Assembly: GCF_949987535.1 (NCBI RefSeq)
Contig: NC_080081.1
Span: forward strand, 37,364,428-37,428,427
DNA length: 64,000 bases
Direction: 5' to 3'
Source of the DNA: Balaenoptera acutorostrata
Taxonomy: Eukaryota > Chordata > Mammalia > Artiodactyla > Balaenopteridae
The notes beneath the pieces were generated by a model, which worked only from the letters and a program-made list of their open reading frames with translations, was not told the origin of the DNA and ran no database searches. Both the position numbers and the translations under genes were made by a program. This document shows positions 48,573 through 59,185 of the stretch, piece after piece; the first letter of the stretch is position 1; each line of letters begins with the position of its first letter.

Positions 48573-49828
48573 GTATTTGTTTTTCTCTTTCTGACTTACT
48601 TCACTCTGTATGACAGACTCTAGGTCCATCCACCTCACTACAAAAAACTCAATTTCGTTTCTTTATATGGCTGAGTAATATTCCATTGTATACATGTGTC
48701 ACATCTTCTTTATCCATTCAGCTGTCGATGGACACTTCAGTTGCTTCCATGTCCTGGCTACTGTAAATAGTTCTGCAATTAACATTGTGGTGCATGTCTC
48801 TTTTTGAATTTTGGTTTTCTCAGGATATATGCCTAGTAGTGGGATTGCTGGCTCTGGTAGTTCTATTTTTAGCTTTTTAAGGAACCTCCATACTGTTCTC
48901 CATAGTGGTTGTATCAATTTACATTCCCACCAACAGTGCAGGAGGGTTGCCTTTTTAACAATACCCTTTCCAGCATTTATTTTTTCTAGATTTTTTTGAT
49001 AATGGCCATTCTGACTGGAGTGAGGTGATAACTCATTGTAGTTTTGATTTGCATTTCTCTAATAATTAGTGATGTTGAGCACCTCTTCATGTGCCTCTTG
49101 ACCATCTGTATGTTTTCTTTGGTGAAATGTTTATTTAGGTTTTCCACCCATTTTCACTTTGGCTTTTTTTTTTTTTTTTTTTTTGATATTGAGCTCAATG
49201 AGCTGTTTGTATATTTTTGAGATTAATCCTTTGTACATTGTTTCATTAGCAGATATTTTGTCCCATTCTGAGGGTTGTTTTTTCATCTTGTTTATGGGTT
49301 TCCTTTGCTGTGCAAACGTTTTTAACATTAACTAGGTCCCATTTGTTTATTTTTGCTTTTATTTTCATTACTGTAGGAGGTGGGTCAAAAAAGATCTTGC
49401 TGTGGTTTATGTCAAAGAGTATTTTTCCTATGTTTTCCTCTAAGACTTTTATAGTGTCTGGTCTTAAATTTAGGTTTTTAATCCATTTGGAGTTTACTTT
49501 TGTGTATGGCGTTAGGTAGTGTTTTTATTTCATTCTTTTACATGTAGCTGTCCAGTTTTCCCAGAACCACTTATCGAAGAGGATGTCTTTTCTCCATTGT
49601 ATGTTTTTGTCTCCTTTGTCGTAAATTAGGTGACCATATGTGTGTGGGTTTACCTCTGGTATTTCTATCCTGTACCGTTGATCTATATTTCTGTTCTTGT
49701 GCATTTTCCATACTGTCTTGATTACTGTAGCTTTGTAGTATAGTTTGAAGTCAGGTAACCTGATTCCTTCAGCTCCGTTTTTCTTTCTCAGGATTGCTTT
49801 GGCTATTTGGGGTCTTTTGTGTTTCCAT
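48573..49828 (-). pseudogene. L1 ORF2 3' half, reversed (3' segment of the twin-primed L1)
   Basis: On the minus strand it runs from the WKHKRP-equivalent (right end) through the GIRLPDF-type and Cys regions to the KNKY-equivalent (left end). Open remnants are 49525-49845 and 48699-48917. A T21 run (49164-49184) is an A-tract expansion within ORF2. Its right end matches the position at which the + strand piece ends at 50746, as expected for twin priming. Confidence 0.8.
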
Positions 49829-50746
49829 GAACAAAATACTATCAAACGGAATCCAACAACATATTAAAAGGATCATATACCATGATCAAGTGGGATTTTT
49901 TCCCAGTGATGCAAGGATTCTTCAATATATGCAAATCAATCAATGTGATACACCATATTAACAAATTAAGGAATAAAAACCTTATGATCATCTTAGTAGA
50001 TGCAGAAAAAGCTTTCAACAAATTCAACACCCATTTATGATAAAAACTCTCCAGAAAATGGGCATAGAGGGAATCTACCTCAACATAATAAAGACCATAT
50101 ATGACAAACCCACCACAAACATTATACTCAATGGTGAAAAACTGAGAGCATTTCCACTAAGATGAGGAACAAGACAAGTATGTCCAATTTTGCCACTCTT
50201 ATTCAACATAGTTTTGTAAGTCCTAGCCACAGCAATCAGAGAAGAGAAAGAAATAAAAGGAAATACAAATTGGAAAACAAGAAGTAAAACTGTCACTGTT
50301 TGCAGATGATATGATACTATACATAGAAAATCCTAAAGATGCCACCAGAAAGCTACTAGAACTAGTCAATGAATTTAGTAAAATACCAGGATACAAAATT
50401 AATGCACAGAAATCTCTGGCTTTCTTATACACTAACAATGAAAAATCAGAAAGAGAAATTAAGGAAACAATCCCATGTACCGTCACAACTAAAATAATAA
50501 AATACCTAAGGTGGTTAAAGACTTGTACTCAGAAAACTCTAAAACACTGATGAAAGAAATCAAAGATGACATAAACAGATGGAGAAATATACCATGATTT
50601 TAGATTGGAAGAATCAGTATTGTCCAAATGAATACACTACCCAAAGCAATCTACAGATTCAATGCAATCCCTATCAAAATACCAATGGCATTCTTCACAG
50701 AATTAGAAAAAAAAAAATTTGCAATTTGTATGGAAACACAAAATGT
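49829..50746 (+). pseudogene. L1 RT-region fragment (inverted 5' segment of the twin-primed L1)
   Basis: ORF2 from 'aacaaaatactatcaaac' (equivalent to 22720 in L1-B) to 'gtatggaaacacaaaa' (equivalent to about 23640). It has stops and frame changes. The FADD block is present near 50300-50311, in the open piece 50311-50550 or just before it. It ends abruptly without a poly(A), directly followed by the right 12-bp repeat. Confidence 0.8.
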
Positions 50747-50758
50747 CCTTAGCTAATT
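50747..50758. repeat. Right repeat bounding the twin-primed L1
   Basis: CCTTAGCTAATT, partner of 45158-45169. Confidence 0.6.
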
Positions 50759-53700
50759 ATTATACTATTATGACCCAAGCTGTTTAATACAAGACTTTCT
50801 GAAATCCTGTGTGCTGAACATAGATTTTTTTTTCCCCCTGATCCTTCAGAAAGGAGAATTGAGTTGGAAAATAAAAGGTTTGATTTTGATCATCTTGAGT
50901 TAGAATTAATAACTCTTCTTCAAAATGGTTTTACATGTATGCAATGTTGTCAATATATTTATGAAATAAAAAAATCCAACAGTTACTAATTGCACATTCT
51001 AAAAAAAGAACTTCATTATCTGTTATAATTTTATACTTCATTAAAGCTCTTTTGTGTATATCATACTCTTTCTCATCATCAAAGAATATCTGTAGCTCAT
51101 TAAGTATCTTGAAATGACAAATTACTTTCTTTCTTTGACTACAAGTTTTTCTCCTTTTTATCTGTAAGCAGTTTTCTTTCAAGATTACACTTAATCTTTT
51201 TTACCCTTTAAATGATTTACTTCTTAACTAACAGGAACAACTTCATAATTAAATGTTTTCACAGGAAAAAAAGATTATCTGTTTTGCTGAAGAGCATGGA
51301 TATAGATTGGCCCACTGTATAAGATGTCTTTATTACCAACAGTATGGAAATGGAAATGCAAGGGAGATTATGAATACCAAAATAATATTTAAGCCTGATT
51401 AATAAAAATGCTTTTAAATTTTAAATTTTAATGGACTTGAGATTTTCATATTTATTTTTACTATGGTTAAGCCACATAGTTGAAATCTGTCCCACTGATA
51501 ACGTTGAAGAATATTGTCATGCCTAAATAATTTTAATAAAAGGAAAAGAGTTCTGTCATGTTGTCAGTAAATGATAACATCTTTCTGTTTACAATATTTT
51601 GTGTTCTTGACTTTCAAGTTTAAATGTTGTCTGGATCTCAATAGCAATGTCAGCAACTAAACATACCAGATTTCACAGAGCAGTTCCAACATGTAAGTTG
51701 GTAGCCACGTTAGAAAAAACCAACCAAAGTCCAAACCTCAAAACAAACTGGGATATAGACTGGCCACTGATGAGCAAACCAATCTCTTCCATATTTGAAA
51801 ATGGATTGAAGGGCACAAGTGTGCATCATTATGGTAGGAAACTATATATTTTATTTAATATTGGTGGGGCAAACTTGCTTTTATTCTTTCTCATGTTAGT
51901 CTTTATCTAACTGCTTGTCAAGAATGCAAAGTAATCCAGATTTTAACCAGTGACATATACAACTAGTAAGTAGTTCATATAACATCTCAGGGATATTCAA
52001 CTTAAATTTTAAAATTAGTGTCTCCTAATTTTCAAAATTATGTGTCTCTGTCTGATGATGCACTATATAATATATAACATTAATTCATTATTTAGCATAC
52101 AAACATGTATGTATATACACACAGTATTATCAGGGTATAATAAAACATAAGTAATTATTTTTCAAATAAGGCACTCTTTATAAGTGCAAGTGATATTAAA
52201 ATATACTTGTTTGGATCTAAGTTTAATCAAACAACTTATGGACCTTACATTTCAGTTCATTTTATGGGAAATATTGTAAAATTAATGTAAGGCAACATAT
52301 GATATACCAACAAATTCAAGAAAACATTTTCAGCAGCAACCAGTTTTACAATAATCTGAGGATTTCTTAATAGTTGAGATTTTACATCCTATTTATCTAC
52401 CTGTCTGTTCACCTGTCCATTTATCATCTATCTCTCTAATGAAGTCAGTGCTTTAAAATGACTTTTCTAAGAAAAATGAAAAAGCTCAGAGATAGTTACA
52501 TAACCTTTTCCCTGGTATTGGATGTTAACTTTAAGTAGGGTGTTTGGGGAATAAAAAAAAAAAAAAAAAAACAGTGGGAAATAAAGCACACTCGAATGGG
52601 TCTTTGGTGGGGGATAACACAGAAATCATGAACAATAGATGTCTGCAATCTCCTAGCAACAACACGCTGATGACCTCAAAATCAGTTAAGCGTGGGAAAT
52701 AGAAGCCAGCATTCTACGGTTACAAGTCATTTTCTCTACTTTTGCTTTTTATACTGAGTATTTTATGTTTCTTAATTTGTAGCTTCTTTTCTCCTAAGAC
52801 TGAATAACCCCCAAGTGACAAAATTTTCCGTTCAAACTTTTACATCTTTATTTGAACTGATGCAATCAAGTGAGTCTATTAAGGGAAAAGAGTTAATATC
52901 GTTCTTTCATTATTTCTAAAATTTATTTAAGCAGTAATTGGAGGATTTGCACATAAACAGTGGTGTTAGTGACTATTGTCAAGATAAGTTTTCGGGCTTA
53001 TCATTCAGAAACAATGTCTCCATTCTTTCATACAGACAGCGTTGTTTTAGCACCTAGTATGTGACAATGCTTTAACACTCCATGGATCACTATAGCAAGA
53101 ATTATTAATTCAGTACACGGAATAGATTTTGACTTTTAAAACAATCTGCCCACTAGGGGAAGAGGATTGGATTAATGATAATCTTTATTTGAAGACACAT
53201 GATTTTTCTGTCTGTGAATAGCTCTATGTATGTATTTATGTATGTATGAATATGGGTGGGTATTTGTTTTTATTATATAATGAACAACCATGAAATCAAC
53301 ACAAATGTACAAGCTAGAAATGTAACAATATCTATTTCTATCTACTCTTTTTACCTACTTTTGCTCCTTTCATGTTCAATCTTCCTGCTTCCATCCAGAA
53401 ATAATACATATCCTGCATTTTATTTTCATTGTTTGCTTGCATTTTTTAAAAATAGTGTTATTACATATGTGTTAATGTCTGTAGAATTCTTATTTAGCTT
53501 TTCATATATGTTTTTGAAGATTGTATGAGCAGTTATCTTCCAGGACTTGTTTATTCCTTTCTCAATCATAACTGGGTTGTTAATAATTTACATTCATATT
53601 AATCTGTGAAGATATGGTCCATTCATAGCTATATTTAATATTACATCATATAAATATGTCATAATTTATTTTTGGTTTCCTCATTTTTAGCTATTAAAAA

Positions 53701-53790
53701 CAGTGATGCAATTAACAATTTTTCCTTTTAGTTTTAAATACTTTGTGGTCCTATTGTTACCAAACCCACACGTGAAGCTAATCTACACAT
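50759..53790. other. AT-rich unassigned sequence
   Basis: No gene or firm repeat, apart from an A20 tract at about 52552-52571 and short TATG runs near 53225-53250. The open frame 51647-51910 (87 codons) lies in a slightly more complex patch but shows no recognisable domain. Confidence 0.5.
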
Positions 53791-54390
53791 ACTGGGTTGT
53801 AGTGAAGGAAAGTGTAGAGTGTATTGCAAGTATCAAGCAAGGAGTATGGGCAGCTAATACTCAAAAGACCCAAACTCCCTAATGGATTTCAGGGAAGGGA
53901 TTTTAAAGGCAAGATAAGGGAGGGGAATTACAAGATGTGTGATCAGCTCATGCACAGTTCTCTGGTTGATGGTGAAGGAAGAGGGTGGTGTTACACAGGT
54001 TAACATCATTAATCATCAGGCTCCAGCTGGTCTCAGGGCTATGTGCTCATGGACATCATGCAGTTAACTTCTCCCATCTGGTAGGGGTTTTAGCATCTGC
54101 AAACAACTCAGGAATGTCCATCAGACATTGACATCTATGGCCTTGAAGGAGGCACTAAAGATTCTGTGACAGCTATATGGCTGATCTATTATTTAAATTG
54201 TTACCAGTTCTCTTGGTCCAACTGCTATTTTTTGTTACTACATTTTTTCAATCATTAATTCTTGAGCCAGCCTTTTGTGACTCAGAGGAGGCCTGGGAGA
54301 CTAAAGCTTTTCTACAAACAAGAGGCAGGCAGAGAACGTGAGGAAGTCTGTCCTGGGAAGGCCCCATAGTGTCCTGCTCAGTTATAATAG
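53791..54390 (-). mobile_element. ERV LTR-like fragment
   Basis: The stretch has LTR-like composition and phrases that I associate with retroviral LTRs of artiodactyls. Examples are 'ttttaaaggcaagataaggga', 'gtgatcagctcatgcacag', 'tctctggttgatgg' (a reversed CCAAT-like site) and 'cagttaacttctcccatctgg'. The reversed CCAAT-like site suggests minus orientation. No coding region accompanies it. The family is not named and the boundaries are approximate. Confidence 0.4.
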
Positions 54391-55430
54391 GTATAATCAT
54401 TGATAAACCTACATAGCTGCATTTAAAAAAAATCCAATCTAATCATCTGTTTCTCTTATCAAGCAAGTTTATTGTTTTTATTGCGTGTATGTATGTATGT
54501 TTCCCACCTTGTTGCAAAAAGTTGAACTCAACTTTGTTCAATGAGAGTTTTGTTCCTGGTAGTCTTTGGCTGGAGGACATAGAAATTACCATCAATTAAG
54601 TTAAAATAAGGTACTTTACTCTCTCTAAACACCTTATTCCCTTCCTAAACACCTGTTGAGCCACTTTTTTTTTCTTATATTCAGAGAGGCTTCATAATAG
54701 AGAAAATATAGCTTTTTTGGTTCTATGTTATGACCTGCAGCAATAACAATGTATTCATGCTTTGGCCTTGATTACATCTAAATATCTTTATGTATTCATC
54801 CTTTTTAGTAAAATTTTTCTTTTCTGGATTATAATGCTGTCATGGATCCAAATTTTTTTTATTTTTTGTCTTTTATAAGCTTCAAACCAGTTTATATCCA
54901 AATGAAAATGTCAATATTTGACATACATCTCAGCACATTTTTTTTTTTTCAGTTAGCATGATGGCACTCTAATTTCATAAGAATAAATCTGGATTTTAGA
55001 ACATGAAATTCCATGAAGGTGTTCAACCTTGAGGTCCAAGACAGGAGTGAAATGTGTTTTCAACATTTTAACAAGTGTATCTTCAGTTTAGTCTAGTGAA
55101 ATTTTAAGTATTCATTTAAAAATATATGATGGCTTGTTTCTAGGCAATGTCAAATGGTTCCTTCCCTCTCTTCATATGTAGTACAAACTTTTACTACTAT
55201 TTAGTTTACTTCATTATACGTCATATTAGATTAAACACACCCACAAACAGATAAATTAGCAACAAAGTTTTTCTGTTTCATATGTTAGCTTTAAAGGCAG
55301 TCTATTCTGTTTCCAATGTCAAAAGCAGTAGTAAATTGCCTAGCAAAAAATCTTTAAATGTGCTAAGTAAATGTAATCATATACCATCATCTAATTGACA
55401 AAAACTATCTCATTTACTGAACAGTTACAT
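54391..55430. other. Unassigned sequence
   Basis: Nothing recognised except a short (GTAT)n run near 54486-54500 and T tracts. Confidence 0.5.
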
Positions 55431-55434
55431 TGAC

Positions 55435-55650
55435 TATTTTCAACAATCACAACAATATGCTTGTAAATATGTTTTTATACAATCCTCACAGTATCCTTGT
55501 GGTCTAGGCATTAATATTAACCCCATTTGTCAATGAGAGAACTTAGACTTAATATCAAATAATATATTCGAGATCATAAATGTGTAACCTATTTATTTAA
55601 AGATTTAGTCCAAAATAATATCAAACTTTAATTTCTGACTCTATTCAAAT
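55435..55650 (-). mobile_element. MIR SINE fragment
   Basis: The + strand shows 'atcctcacagtatccttgtgg', then 'aaccccatttgtcaatgagaga' and 'cttagactt', the reversed MIR core order, followed by a diverged 5' part. Confidence 0.5.
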
Positions 55651-56650
55651 CTTCTTGTATGTTCTCCTTATCTTAGGTATGATATCTGAGTACTTCATTC
55701 CATACTCTGATAGTGTGTACATGCATGGGGGTCAGGGGAGGGTGTTGGTAGGTGACTATGCTATCCTTGCTTTGCTCCTTCTGTCTCTTCTGATCCGATG
55801 GCAGGAAATGGGTGTTATGAAACATTCAAAATATTGAACTAATGAAGCCCCTGTATTAGATATTTAGTTGCATTTATAATTAGTTCTCTCTTGTCTCTCA
55901 CAGCAAGGTACAATAACTGTCACTGGCCATTTTAACATAAATTTATGTAAGATCTTACAGCTTTGTCAGATCTGTTGGAAAGCAATTCTCCATAGTATTT
56001 CTACACATCTTGCATCAGCTTTTGCTCTGAACTATCTTTTCAAGAATGTTTGCATAGCAAACAGCTGTTAAGATACAGTGTTTCCCTTTAGGTCAAAGGC
56101 CAGATTTTAATGCCCAGCATAGTAAAGGATATATTTCCCTTCAGGGCAAGTTTGGGCAAGTTTGCTAGAAGCACCCTTTAACATTGGAGTTTACTAAACT
56201 TGGGGGTCCTCAGATGTGACACAAACCTTCCATGTGTCTTCCATGTACTTGAGTCTCCTTCTGCATTGCTTCCACAGGAGGTAGAGACAAGGGAAACTGA
56301 TGTGAATATAAAGCTCATTCTGTCTGCTTGTCATGATAAATAAATCATTTTATTATTGACTAAGAAGTTTTTTATCTGCCTGCATCTAGGAAATCATTTC
56401 AGGTTAACTTGTTAGTTCGCAACAAGAGTAAAAATTCAGCCGTTTAACAATTCTTCACAAAGTCCTTCCTCACGGATACATCTCTGGAAAGAGCCATGCT
56501 TGGGCAGGTTCTTTCAGAAAAATTACAATTCCTGTTACTTTTCTCAAGTCATTTCACCCAAGGGAAAAGCCAGTCACACAAAACTCTGGTATTTTAAGCT
56601 TTCCCATCACTGCTTCTCTCTCTCTCTCTCTCTCTTTCTTTTTTTTTTTG
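55651..56650. other. Unassigned sequence with CT microsatellite
   Basis: A (CT)n run with T11 lies at about 56613-56650. The frames at 55655-55837 and 56500-56709 have no recognisable domain. Confidence 0.5.
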
Positions 56651-56654
56651 CATT

Positions 56655-56785
56655 AAGTACTAGTAGCCAAAATTTATTAAGGGCTTATAATATATCAGGG
56701 ATTTACTAAAACCTTTAAATGTTCATATAATAACATTTATTCCTTACAATAACCCGATGAGGTATTTACTATTATTTAGAGAAAT
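56655..56785 (-). mobile_element. MIR SINE fragment, interrupted by L1-D
   Basis: 'tttattaagggcttataatatatcaggg' and 'taacccgatgaggtatttac' follow the reversed MIR 3' order. The element stops where the T-rich tail of L1-D begins, and I do not see it resume after 62713. Confidence 0.5.
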
Positions 56786-58549
56786 AATTTTATTTATTTA
56801 TTTATTTTTAACTTTTTATTTTATACTGGAGTATAGTTGATTAACAATCTTGTGTTAGTTTCAGGTGTATAGCAAAGTGATTCAGCTATATAGTAGGTCC
56901 TTGTTGGTTATCCATTTTAAATATAGCAGTGTGTACATGTCAATCCTAAACTCCCTATCTCTCCCACCCCAACCTTCCCCTCAAATAACCATAAGTTTGT
57001 TCTGTAAGTCTGTGAGTCTGTTTCTGTTTTGTAAATAAGTTCATTTGTATAATTTTTTTAGATTCCTCATATAAACAATGTCATTTGTCTTTATCTGACT
57101 TACTTCACTCAGTATGACAATCTCTAGGTCCATCCATGTTGCTGCAAAAGTCATTATTTCATTATTTTTATTGGTTAAGTAATATTCTATTGTATATATG
57201 TACTACATCTTCTTTATCCATTCTTCTGCTGATGGACATGTAGGTTGCTTTCATGTCTTGGTTATTGTAAACAGCACTACAATGAACATTGAGGTGCATG
57301 TATCCTTTCAGACCATGTTTTATTCTGGGTATATGTCCAGGAGTGGGATTGCAGGATCATATGGTAGCTCTATTTTTAGTTTCTTAAGGAACCTCCATAC
57401 TGTTTTCCATAGTGGCTGCAACAATTTACATTCCGACCAACAGTGTAGGAGAGTTCTGTTCTCTCCACTCCCTCTCCAGCATTTATTGTTTATGGGTTTT
57501 TTGATGATAGCCATTCTGACTGTCTATGAGGTGATATCTCATTGTACTTTTGATTTTCATTTCTCTAGTAATTAGTGCTGTTGAACATCTTTTCATGTAC
57601 CTGTTGGCCACATGTATGTCTTCTTTGGAGATATGTCTATTTAGCTCTTCTGTGCTTTTTTTTTTTTTTTTTTTTTGATTGGGTTGTTTGTTTTGATGAT
57701 ATTAAGCTACATAAGCTATTTGTAAATTTTGGAGACTAATCCTTTGTCTGTCACATCATCTGCAAATATTTTCTTCCATTCTGTGGGTTGTCTTTTCGTT
57801 TGTGTATGGTTTCCTTTGCTGTGCAAGGCTTTTGAGTTTAATTAGGTCCCATTTGTTTATTTTTGTTTCTATTTCCATTACTCTGGGAGACAGATTGAGA
57901 AAGAAATTGCTGTGATTTATGTCAGAGAGTGTTCTGCCTATGTTTTCCTTTAAGAGTTTTATAGTATCAGGTCTTACATTTAGGTCTTAAATCCATTTTG
58001 AGTTTATTTCTGTGTACAGTGTTAAAGAGTGTTATAATTTCATTCTTTTCCATGTAGCTATCCAGGTTTCCCAGCACCATTTATTGAAGAGACTGTCTTT
58101 CCTCCATTTTAGTCTTGCTTCCTTTGTTGTAGGTTAATTGACCATAAGTGTGTGGGTTTATTTCTAGGCTTTCTAGCCTGTTCCATTGATCTATATTTCT
58201 GTTTTTGTGCCAGTACCATACTCTTTTGATAGCTAGAGCTTTGTAGTATAGTCTGAAGTCAGGGAACCTGATTCCTCCAGCTCTGTTTTTCTTTCTCAAG
58301 ATTGCTTTGGCTATTTGGAGTCTTTTCTGTCTTCATACAAATTTTAAGATTTGTTGTTCTAGTTCTGTGAAAAATACCTTTGGTGAATTGATAAGGATTA
58401 CATTTAATCTGCTGATTGCCTTGGGTAATATAGTCAATTTGACAATGTTGATTCTTCCAATCCAAGAACATGGTATATCTTTCCATCTGTTTGTGTTGTC
58501 TTCAGTTTCTTTCATCAGCATCTTATAGTTTTCAGGGTGCAGGTATTTG

Positions 58550-58566
58550 TCTCCTTAGGTAGGTTT
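58550..58566. repeat. Left TSD of the inserted L1 fragment
   Basis: TCTCCTTAGGTAGGTTT, repeated exactly at 59169-59185. Confidence 0.95.
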
Positions 58567-59168
58567 TTTTTTTTTTATTTTTTAACATCTTTATTAGAGT
58601 ATAATTGTTTCACAATGGTGTGTTAGTTTCTGCTTTATAACAAAGTGAATCAGCTATACATATACATATATCCCCATATCTCCTCCCTCTTGTGTCTCCC
58701 TCCTACCCTCCCTATCCCATCCCTCTACATGGTCACAAAGCACAAAGCAGATCTCCCTGTGTTATGTGGCTGCTTCCCACTAGCTATCTATTTTACATTT
58801 GGTAGTGTATTTGTGTCCATGCCACTGTCTCACTTCATCCCAGTTTACCTTTCCCACTCCCTGTGTCTTCAAGTCCATTCTCTACATCTGCATCTTTATT
58901 TCTGTCCTGCCTCTAGGTTCTTCAGAACCATTTTTCTTTTTTTTAGATTCCATATATATGTGTTAGCATACAGTATTTGTTTTTCTCTTTCTGACTTACT
59001 TGACTCTGTATGACAAACTCTAGGTCCATCCACCTCACTACAAATAACTCAATTTCATTTCTGTTTATGGCTGAGTAATATTCCATTGTATATATGTGCC
59101 ACATCTTCTTTATCCATTCATCTGTCAATGGATAATTAGGTTGCTTCCACGTCCTGGCTATTGTAAAT
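58567..59168 (-). mobile_element. 5'-truncated L1 (600 bp) inserted in L1-D
   Basis: Reversed T-run tail, then an L1-A-type 3' UTR and about 190 bp of the ORF2 C-terminus (open piece 58943-59128 with YTMEYYSAI). The perfect 17-bp TSD lies within L1-D ORF2 at the 'NKPT' codons. It is younger than L1-D. Confidence 0.95.
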
Positions 59169-59185
59169 TCTCCTTAGGTAGGTTT
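59169..59185. repeat. Right TSD of the inserted L1 fragment
   Basis: Exact copy of the 17-mer at 58550-58566; L1-D ORF2 resumes in it. Confidence 0.95.

Noticed and set aside
51647..51910. 87-codon frame in a locally complex patch, considered as a host exon
   Set aside because: No domain, no convincing splice sites and no second exon; not distinguishable from chance.
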